Shown here: one piece after another, positions 6,549-12,042 of the stretch
Position numbering within the stretch: position 1 is the first letter of the stretch
How the letters are laid out: every line of letters begins with the position of its first letter
Assembly: GCA_014379045.1 (NCBI GenBank)
Contig: JACMMK010000145.1
Coordinates: 1 to 12,042, forward strand
DNA: 12,042 bases
Direction: 5' to 3'
From: Burkholderiales bacterium
Lineage (GTDB): Bacteria > Pseudomonadota > Gammaproteobacteria > Burkholderiales > CAIKXV01
Position numbers and translations under genes: made by a program
Notes under the pieces: generated by a model
Seen by the model: only the letters and a program-made list of their open reading frames with translations
Databases searched by the model: none
What the model was told of the DNA's origin: nothing

Positions 6549-7495
6549 AGCGCGTGCTGCGGTGGATGATGCTCGGCGCACTGGCGTTGTTTGCGACGGC
6601 CGGGTCGGCACACGAACTGACGATGGCCGAACTGGAGATGCGCGAGATCGCGCCGGGCCAGTTCGTCTGGCAATGGACCGCGAGCGGCACCCGTCCGGCA
6701 GCCGATGAACTTACCGTGGTGTGGCCGGCAGGCTGCACTGCGGACGCCAACGTCGTGCGCTGCGGCGAAGCCGGGCTGCGCGGGACGCTGGGGGTCGACG
6801 GTGTCGGCAAACGCTACTCGGCGGCGATGCTGAAGGTCGCCTGGCTTGACGGCCAGTCACGGGTGTATACGCTCACCAAAGGGCAGCCGCAGATTCGTGT
6901 CTATGGCTCGGCCGACGACAACCGGGGCATGGGCGAGATCGCCTCGGCGTATCTGGTCCTCGGCATCGAGCACATTCTGAGCGGCCTCGATCACCTGATG
7001 TTCGTGATCGCGCTGCTGTTCCTGGTCGGCTTCAACCGGCGGCTGATCTGGACCATCACGGCGTTCACCGCGGCGCACAGCATCACTCTGGCGCTCGGTG
7101 CACTGGGCGTGCTGACGCTGCGTCCGCCGCCGGTCGAGGCGACGATCGCGTTGTCGATCATGCTCGTCGCCGCCGAGGCGTTGAGCAAGCAGACGACGAT
7201 GTCGCGCCGCTGGCCGGCGCTGGTCGCGTTTGTGTTCGGACTGATCCACGGTCTGGGCTTCGCCGGCGCACTCGAGGAAATCGGTCTGCCGCAGAATCAC
7301 CTCGCGGTGGCACTGCTGACGTTCAACGTCGGCGTGGAACTCGGTCAGCTGCTGGTGGTCGGCGTCGCCTACCTCATCTATCGGTTTTTCGCGCGCGTAC
7401 CGACGTTCGCGCTCGCGCGTACGCCTGCGCTCTACGTCATCGGGAGCGCGGCCGCGTACTGGTCGATCGGACGGATCGTCAACATCCTGGCTTGA
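6545..7495 (+). CDS. HupE/UreJ-like membrane protein with periplasmic N-terminal domain
   Basis: This is a 316-residue protein. A signal peptide (cleavage near GSA, 20-22) leads to a periplasmic beta-rich domain of about 105 residues containing two cysteines (64 and 73). A polytopic membrane domain follows from about 128. Conserved HupE/UreJ-type motifs are GIEHILSGLDHLMF (140-153; H143, H150), FTAAHSITLALG (174-185; H178), GLIHGLGFAGAL (232-243; H235) and NVGVELGQL (261-269). HupE and UreJ proteins are nickel (or cobalt) permeases; this longer variant (HupE/UreJ_2 type) is uncharacterised, so metal transport is only inferred. No hydrogenase or urease gene is nearby. The start at ATG 6545 shares ATGA with the isomerase stop, and it gives a clean signal peptide, which the longer open frame upstream does not. 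Confidence 0.85.
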   Translation: MKRVLRWMMLGALALFATAGSAHELTMAELEMREIAPGQFVWQWTASGTRPAADELTVVWPAGCTADANVVRCGEAGLRGTLGVDGVGKRYSAAMLKVAWLDGQSRVYTLTKGQPQIRVYGSADDNRGMGEIASAYLVLGIEHILSGLDHLMFVIALLFLVGFNRRLIWTITAFTAAHSITLALGALGVLTLRPPPVEATIALSIMLVAAEALSKQTTMSRRWPALVAFVFGLIHGLGFAGALEEIGLPQNHLAVALLTFNVGVELGQLLVVGVAYLIYRFFARVPTFALARTPALYVIGSAAAYWSIGRIVNILA

Positions 7496-7525
7496 GGAAC
7501 GTTTCAACAACGCGGCGCGGCACGC

Positions 7526-8545
7526 TCAGTCCGGCACCGCGCCCGATACCCGGATCACCTCGGCCCACTTGCGGTTTTCTTTCTCGATGAACGCGACATA
7601 CTCCTTCGGCCCGAGCGGCAGCGCGATGCCGCCGACCGAGCCGAAGCGTTCCTGCACATCGGGTTGCGCGATCACCCGGTGAATCTCGCGGGTCAATCGA
7701 TCGACCACGGCACGCGGGATGCCCGACGGACCCGAGACGCCGTACCAGACGCCGCCTTCGATGCCGGCGAAGCCAGCCTCCACCATCGTGGGGACATCCG
7801 GGAACACGCTGAAGCGCTTGTCCGCAAGTGCGGCGAGCGGGCGCAACCGCCCGCCCTTGATCTGGCCGATCAGCGACGGCAGGCCGTCGAACATCACCTG
7901 CACCCGGCCGCCGGCGAGATCCTGAACCGCAGGGCCGCTGCCCTTGTACGGAACGTGCGTCATCGGCGCCCCGGTGACGATCTTGAACTGCTCGCCCATC
8001 AACTGCGGCGCGCTGCCGTTACCCGATGATGCGAACAGGAACCCCCCCGGCTTCGCGCGTGCGAGTGCGATGAATTCCTTCACCGTCTTCGCGGGTATGT
8101 CGCTATGGATCGCCATCATCCCCGGCAGCACTGCCACCATCGCGATATGGGTGAAGTCCTTGATCGCGTCGTAGTTCAGCTTCCTGTAGAGCACCGGCGC
8201 GACGCCGTGCGTCGTGCTCGACGACAGCAGCAGGATATGGCCGTCGGCGCTCGACTTGACGACGAATTCGGAGGCGATGATGCCGCCCGCACTCGGCCGG
8301 TTCTCGATCACCACGTTCTGGCCGATGAACTCCGCGAGCTTCACCCCCAGCACGCGCCCGGTGAAATCGGCGGCCCCGCCCGGCGGCACCGAGATGATCA
8401 GGCGCAGCGGGCGCTTGGGAAAGCCGGTCTGCGCAACCGCGCCTCCAGCCCCGCACGTGGCGATCGACGCGCATACCGCGATCGTGGCGAGTTCGCATTG
8501 GCGGCGACGAAGCCCGCGACCTTCGGTGACAGTTTCAACCTGCAC
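7526..8545 (-). CDS. tctC: TTT-family periplasmic binding protein (Bug/TctC), downstream copy
   Basis: This 339-residue protein is of the normal length for Bug-type solute receptors. The signal peptide covers residues 1-39 (RRR at 13-15, core, cleavage at AVAQ). Family signatures are FPKRPLRLIISVPPGGAADFTGR (42-64), ENRPSAGGIIASEFV (81-95), ADGHILLLSSST, HVPYKGSGPAVQDLAGG and VMFDGLPS. D60 after the PPGGAA turn corresponds to the conserved loop Asp near the bound carboxylate. It should capture a carboxylate in the periplasm and pass it to TctAB. Translation probably starts at GTG 8545, with AGGAG 7 nt ahead. It follows tctA by 18 bp. Its stop faces the HupE-like gene's stop across only 30 bp. 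The ligand cannot be read from sequence. Confidence 0.93.
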   Translation of the reverse strand: MQVETVTEGRGLRRRQCELATIAVCASIATCGAGGAVAQTGFPKRPLRLIISVPPGGAADFTGRVLGVKLAEFIGQNVVIENRPSAGGIIASEFVVKSSADGHILLLSSSTTHGVAPVLYRKLNYDAIKDFTHIAMVAVLPGMMAIHSDIPAKTVKEFIALARAKPGGFLFASSGNGSAPQLMGEQFKIVTGAPMTHVPYKGSGPAVQDLAGGRVQVMFDGLPSLIGQIKGGRLRPLAALADKRFSVFPDVPTMVEAGFAGIEGGVWYGVSGPSGIPRAVVDRLTREIHRVIAQPDVQERFGSVGGIALPLGPKEYVAFIEKENRKWAEVIRVSGAVPD

Positions 8546-8563
8546 TGGGCTCTCCTTTGGCCT

Positions 8564-10078
8564 TCACTGTGCCGGACGCGCGGCCGCGATCAGGGCACTT
8601 CGTTTGAACAGCGGTACCACCAGCGGTATCGACAGCGCGATCACGCTCGCCGCGAGCAGCACGACGCAGATCGGGCTGCGCACGAACACGCCGACATCAG
8701 CGCCGGAAATCGTCATCGCCTGGCGGAACGCCTGCTCCATCATGCCGCCCAGCACCAGCGACAGCACCAGCGGCGCGACCGGGATCGCGAGCTTGCGAAA
8801 CCCGTAGCCGATCACGCCGAAGCCCAGCGCCAGATACAGTTCGAACAGGTTGCCGTTGACGGCGAAGATGCCGATCGCCGAGATCGAGATCACCATCGGC
8901 AGCAGCAGGCCGATCGGGATGTACAGCAGGCGCACGAACACCCCGACCAGCGGCAGGTTCAGCACCAGCAACACCACATTGCCGAGGTACATGCTGGCGA
9001 TCAGCCCCCACACGAGATCGGGCCTTTTCTCGAACAGCAGCGGCCCGGGTTGCAGGCCGTACATGATGAACGCGGCGAGCAGCACCGCGGTCGAGCCCGA
9101 CCCGGGGATGCCGAGCGTGAGCAGCGGCACCATCGCGCCACCGGTCGATGCGTTGTTCGCCGCCTCCGGGCCGGCGACCCCTTCGATCATGCCGGTGCCG
9201 AAGCGCTGCGGTTCGCGCGAGACCATGCGCTCGACGCTGTAGGACAGGATCGTCGCGATCGTGGCACCGGCCCCGGGCAGCACGCCCTTGAAGAAGCCGA
9301 TGCCGGTGCCGCGCACGATCGGCATCACCGAGCGGCGCCACTCGTCGCGGGTCAACCACAGGCGCCCGGAGATGCGGATGATCTCCGACTTGCCCTTGAG
9401 GTGATCTTCGAGCCCGCAGAACACCTCGGCAATCGCGAACAGGCCAACGACGACGACGATGAAGCCGATGCCGTCCTGCAATTCGGGCAGATCGAAGGTG
9501 TAGCGCTGCTGTCCGCTCTGCAGGTCGATGCCGATCGTCGCGAACATCAGACCGAGGAACATCGACAGGAGCCCCTTCGACAGCGATGGCCCGGTCAATG
9601 CGGCGATCGCGGTCATCGCAAACAGCATAAGCGTGAAGTACTCGGCCGGACCGAACTTGAGCGCAACGCCCGCGAGCGGCACCGCGAGCAACGACAGCAG
9701 CACGACCGACACGGTGCCGGCGATGAACGAGGCGATCGCCGAGATCGCCAGTGCAGCGCCGGCGCGACCGTTGCGCGCCATCTGATAGCCGTCGAGCGCG
9801 GTCATCACCGATGACGATTCGCCGGGCGTGTTGATCAGTATCGACGTCGTCGACCCGCCGTACATCGCCCCGTAGTAGATGCCGGCAAGCATGATCAACG
9901 CCGAGGTCGGCTCGATGCCGTAGGTGATCGGCAGCAGCAGTGCGATTGCCGCTGCGGGGCCGATGCCGGGCAGCACGCCGATCACCGTGCCGAGCAGGCA
10001 GCCGACGAACACGTAGGCGAGGTTGACCGGCTGCAGCGCGACCGCGAAGCCGTGCATCAGATGGCCGAAGGCTTCCAT
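8564..10078 (-). CDS. tctA: TTT-family large membrane subunit TctA
   Basis: This 504-residue polytopic inner-membrane protein matches TctA over its full length. It has two internally related conserved blocks: GTVIGVLPGIGPAAAIALLL (30-49), with YYGAMYGGSTTSILINTPGE (68-87) after it, and later GFFKGVLPGAGATIATIL and TGGAMVPLLTLGIPGSG. These duplicated PG-containing loops are typical of the family and probably line the substrate path. TctA forms the ion-driven permease with TctB and is loaded by a TctC receptor. The gene starts 9 bp after the tctB stop; its ribosome binding site is weak, so translation may be coupled. The downstream tctC is 18 bp away. No truncation or missing motif was seen. 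Confidence 0.96.
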   Translation of the reverse strand: MEAFGHLMHGFAVALQPVNLAYVFVGCLLGTVIGVLPGIGPAAAIALLLPITYGIEPTSALIMLAGIYYGAMYGGSTTSILINTPGESSSVMTALDGYQMARNGRAGAALAISAIASFIAGTVSVVLLSLLAVPLAGVALKFGPAEYFTLMLFAMTAIAALTGPSLSKGLLSMFLGLMFATIGIDLQSGQQRYTFDLPELQDGIGFIVVVVGLFAIAEVFCGLEDHLKGKSEIIRISGRLWLTRDEWRRSVMPIVRGTGIGFFKGVLPGAGATIATILSYSVERMVSREPQRFGTGMIEGVAGPEAANNASTGGAMVPLLTLGIPGSGSTAVLLAAFIMYGLQPGPLLFEKRPDLVWGLIASMYLGNVVLLVLNLPLVGVFVRLLYIPIGLLLPMVISISAIGIFAVNGNLFELYLALGFGVIGYGFRKLAIPVAPLVLSLVLGGMMEQAFRQAMTISGADVGVFVRSPICVVLLAASVIALSIPLVVPLFKRSALIAAARPAQ

Positions 10079-10087
10079 CGGCAGCGC

Positions 10088-10642
10088 TCAGAACGGCAGG
10101 ATGCCCGAAGGCAACCGCACCGAGAGCACCTTGACGAAGAGCAGCCAGGCACCGAACGCGAAGCCGGTCGCGCACGCTGCATTGACGACCGGATGGCGCG
10201 CGTTGAATACCGACATCAGGCCGAACAGGAACACGATGGTCGACACCACGAACCCCACGCGTTCGAACACGAAGAAGTAGAGCGCCGTCCACCCGGTGAT
10301 GCCGGCAACCATCAGCGCCGAACGCAGGTCGAACGAGGTCTCCGAGGGCGCCGCCGGGAGCGCGGTCCGGCGAATGGCAATGCGGCTACGCCAAAGCTCG
10401 AGTCCCATCATCGCGCCGCACAGGAACAACCCTCCGCTCACCAGCATCGGAAATATCTGAGGGCCCAGGGGGTCGGCGACCGCAGGCGTAGGCAGCGCCA
10501 GCGTCAGATACAGATAACCACTCGCGATCGCCAGCGTGGCGAGCAACAACCCGCCGGCGGTCCACAGTGCGTGGCGCGGTTGCCTGAAGCCAGGCTGTGG
10601 GGCACGGGTCGCGGGCAGATCGGCGAGGTCCGATTCGCTCAT
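10088..10642 (-). CDS. tctB: TTT-family small membrane subunit TctB
   Basis: This 184-residue protein has the length and layout of TctB: about 25 polar N-terminal residues, then four to five hydrophobic segments (about 26-50, 60-82, 108-130, 131-146, 150-172), and the usual RLPSGILPF end. An ADPLGPQIFPMLVSG stretch (56-70) matches the conserved Gly-Pro-x-x-FP turn of the family. TctB is weakly conserved, so the call rests on size, topology and its position directly ahead of tctA (9-bp gap). No strong ribosome binding site is visible ahead of ATG 10642. It is the first transporter-core gene after the 194-bp spacer behind the other receptor gene. Confidence 0.9.
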   Translation of the reverse strand: MSESDLADLPATRAPQPGFRQPRHALWTAGGLLLATLAIASGYLYLTLALPTPAVADPLGPQIFPMLVSGGLFLCGAMMGLELWRSRIAIRRTALPAAPSETSFDLRSALMVAGITGWTALYFFVFERVGFVVSTIVFLFGLMSVFNARHPVVNAACATGFAFGAWLLFVKVLSVRLPSGILPF

Positions 10643-10679
10643 CGAGGCGCCGCGTGCCTGCAGCCCAGGGTCACTGCAG

Positions 10680-10722
10680 CCGTGCGGTGAAGCACGGGTA
10701 CATCAGCGCGTGCGCCGCGCTG
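10680..10722 (-). other. Two adjacent hairpins in the tctB leader
   Basis: Read on the minus strand, CAGCGCG/CGCGCTG (7-bp stem, 10716-10722 with 10704-10710, 5-nt loop) is followed by CCGTGC/GCACGG (6-bp stem, 10692-10697 with 10680-10685, 6-nt loop). Neither has a downstream T-run, so they are not intrinsic terminators. They sit 38-80 nt ahead of the tctB start and could affect transcript processing or stability between receptor and transporter-core genes. Confidence 0.35.
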
Positions 10723-10789
10723 CGGACTTCAATCCCACCGCGCCGTTTGATGCGGCCGCGTTCGCTTCAAACACGCTCGATTCAACCGT
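10703..10789 (-). pseudogene. Possible decayed small ORF (strong ribosome binding site followed by ACG)
   Basis: In the spacer between the upstream receptor gene and tctB, AGGAG (10802-10798) is followed after an ideal 8 nt by ACG (10789-10787) and then a 27-codon open frame (VESSVFEANAAASNGAVG and onward) to a TGA at 10705-10703. One T-to-C change from ATG would explain this, which suggests a small coding sequence that lost its start or the truncated 5' end of a larger gene. ACG initiation is rare but not excluded. I do not recognise the peptide. Confidence 0.3.
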
Positions 10790-10836
10790 GATTATTTCTC
10801 CTGTGGTTACTTGAAGCGCGGTCAAAACGCACGCGT

Positions 10837-11925
10837 TCACTTCGACTCGACCTTGAGTGCGCCCAGATCCGACATGATGCTGCGTGCTTCGTCGTATTCC
10901 TTCTTGAGGAACGCAGCGGTCTCGGCCGACGGCATGAAGCCGAACTCCCAGCCGTTATCGTCGACAAACTTCTTCCACTCGGGCGTCTTCATCGTGCGTG
11001 CGAACACGTCGTCCCAGAATGCGATCTGCGGCGCGGTCATGCCGCGCGGTCCGAGGAACACGTACCAGCTGTCCTGGATCACGTCGAAGCCCATCTCGCG
11101 GAACGTGGGCACGTCGGGCATGCTGGCCGCACGTTTCGGCGAGGCGATGCCGAGGATGCGCATGCGCCCCGACTGCACATGTGGCACCGCGTTGTTGGAC
11201 GCATTGATCATCGCGTCGATATGCCCGCCGAGCACGTTGGTCGCCGCTTCTGCGCCGCCGCCGAAAGTGACCATGCGCAGCTTGCGCGGGTCAGAGCCGA
11301 CCTGGCGCGCGAGCATCGCGACGACGAAATGATTGGTGCTGGCGAGCGTGCTGCCCGGCGAGATCGTGAGCGACGCCGGATCCTTGCGCAGACGGTCGGC
11401 GACATCCTTCAGCGACTTGAGCGGCGACTCGGTGCGCACCGCGAGCGCGACCGGTTCGGTGCCGATGTACGGCAGCACAGTCATGTCGTTCATCGTCAAC
11501 GTCGCGCGTCCCGCGAGCTGGTTGGTCAGGATGCCCGCCTGCGCGATCGCGATGTAGTGCGGATCGGCGGACTTCTGGCTCACGTAGGTGTAGGCGAGCG
11601 TGCCGCCGCCACCGACGCGATTGACCACGACCGCATCGACGATCTTGTTGTCGGCCCAGATGCGCTGAAGCATCCGCGCGGCCTTGTCGTTGCCCCCGCC
11701 CGGGGCCGCGAACACGACGAGTTCGACGGTGCGGCTCGGTTTCCAGGCCTGGGCGAAGGCGGGGACGGCCGTAAGCGCAGACCCGATGACGGAGACGAAT
11801 GCCGCAGCGAACCAGGCGCGGAGCGTCGGCGTGCGCGAGCGTCGCCACCACGTCGAGCGAGGCGACGAGGCGCGCAGGGGAGATCCGGGGGTCGGCGATC
11901 GGGACAGGCATTCGAATGGGTGCAT
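10837..11925 (-). CDS. TTT-family periplasmic binding protein (Bug/TctC-like), upstream copy
   Basis: This is a 362-residue Bug-type receptor. The n-region is unusually long (about 36 residues, Arg/Ser/Pro-rich) before the hydrophobic core (38-53), with cleavage near AFA-QA (56-59). Family signatures include ELVVFAAPGGGNDKAARML (68-86, D80 as the loop Asp), VVVNRVGGGGTLAYTYV (99-115), FGGGAEAATNVLGGHIDAMI and ASMPDVPTFREMGFD. It differs clearly from the receptor at 7526: the first lacks the ENRPSAGG spelling and has AAPGGGND in place of SVPPGGAAD, so the two probably bind different ligands. ATG 11925 is chosen because GGAG lies 7 nt ahead; the frame is open to ATG 11994, but that would overlap the predicted promoter. 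The 194-bp spacer before tctB leaves open whether it serves this transporter or works as an orphan receptor. Confidence 0.88.
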   Translation of the reverse strand: MHPFECLSRSPTPGSPLRASSPRSTWWRRSRTPTLRAWFAAAFVSVIGSALTAVPAFAQAWKPSRTVELVVFAAPGGGNDKAARMLQRIWADNKIVDAVVVNRVGGGGTLAYTYVSQKSADPHYIAIAQAGILTNQLAGRATLTMNDMTVLPYIGTEPVALAVRTESPLKSLKDVADRLRKDPASLTISPGSTLASTNHFVVAMLARQVGSDPRKLRMVTFGGGAEAATNVLGGHIDAMINASNNAVPHVQSGRMRILGIASPKRAASMPDVPTFREMGFDVIQDSWYVFLGPRGMTAPQIAFWDDVFARTMKTPEWKKFVDDNGWEFGFMPSAETAAFLKKEYDEARSIMSDLGALKVESK

Positions 11926-11941
11926 CTCGGCGCTCCGGTAG

Positions 11942-11959
11942 GCGTGAACGGATTCACGC
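11942..11959 (-). promoter_or_regulatory. Perfect inverted repeat in the leader of the upstream receptor gene
   Basis: GCGTGAA-TCCG-TTCACGC (minus-strand reading) has 7-bp perfect arms and a 4-nt centre. It lies 17-34 nt ahead of ATG 11925, just downstream of the proposed -10 and therefore about at the transcription start. It could be a repressor operator or a 5' hairpin. Confidence 0.45.
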
Positions 11960-11965
11960 AAGCAA

Positions 11966-11994
11966 TCCATATGCCATTGTGTCAGCGCCAACAA
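11966..11994 (-). promoter_or_regulatory. Candidate sigma70-type promoter of the upstream receptor gene
   Basis: On the minus strand, TTGTTG (11994-11989) and TATGGA (11971-11966) are separated by 17 bp. Each matches the consensus at only about half of its positions, but spacing and location between two inverted repeats make the pair plausible. Confidence 0.3.
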
Positions 11995-11996
11995 CG

Positions 11997-12011
11997 ACCG
12001 ACCGGGTCGGT
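11997..12011 (-). promoter_or_regulatory. Perfect 15-bp dyad upstream of the candidate -35 element
   Basis: ACCGACC-C-GGTCGGT (minus-strand reading) has 7-bp perfect arms around one base, ending 2 bp before the proposed -35. That position is typical of an activator site. No regulator gene is in the window, though one could lie just to the right. Confidence 0.4.
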
Positions 12012-12042
12012 TCGATCGGGGCCGCGTGCGCGCGATCTACGA

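Noticed and set aside
8105..9814. 569-codon open frame on the plus strand across tctC and tctA
   Set aside because: It is composed mainly of Arg, His, Gln and Asp with no domain, and is antisense to two well-recognised transporter genes.
8697..10292. 531-codon open frame on the minus strand in another frame of tctA
   Set aside because: It is an Arg/Ala/Gly-rich shadow of tctA, which matches its family over its full length.

Overview
This window is GC-rich, densely packed bacterial DNA, most likely chromosomal and from a proteobacterium. A Burkholderiales-like betaproteobacterium is my best guess, because it carries a complete tripartite tricarboxylate transporter (TTT) with two Bug-type binding proteins, a gene class greatly expanded in that order. 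The taxonomic call is an inference from gene content and base composition, since there is no rRNA or marker gene here. No tRNA, rRNA, CRISPR array, insertion sequence or phage gene was seen.

Region 1 (1-2010, minus strand) is a two-gene unit. A putative 2OG-Fe(II) oxygenase of the PF13759/TIGR02466 type is followed 48 bp later by a polytopic membrane protein that resembles the membrane half of spermidine synthase-like proteins and runs off the left edge.

Region 2 (2011-2348) is a divergent intergenic region with short direct repeats at 11-bp spacing.

Region 3 (2349-7495, plus strand) is the most unusual part. It encodes a small exported protein with a VPxPA/PEP-CTERM-like C-terminal sorting signal, then 25 bp later a 757-residue exported protein with an apparently intact PHP-type metal site, closed by a strong intrinsic terminator (11-bp stem, GCAA loop). 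After a 266-bp gap comes a membrane-anchored parvulin-like peptidyl-prolyl isomerase that overlaps by ATGA with a HupE/UreJ-like membrane protein. All four products are predicted to act in or outside the inner membrane. A working hypothesis is an envelope module: an exported metal-dependent hydrolase, a surface-sorted partner, a periplasmic folding factor and a polytopic membrane protein that may supply metal or otherwise support it.

Region 4 (7526-11925, minus strand) is the TTT system: an upstream binding protein (TctC-like), a 194-bp spacer containing what looks like a decayed small ORF, then tctB, tctA and a second tctC, closely spaced as an operon. The leader of the upstream binding-protein gene has a plausible sigma70 promoter and two perfect inverted repeats that look like regulatory sites. 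Regions 3 and 4 converge with only 30 bp between stop codons and no visible terminator.
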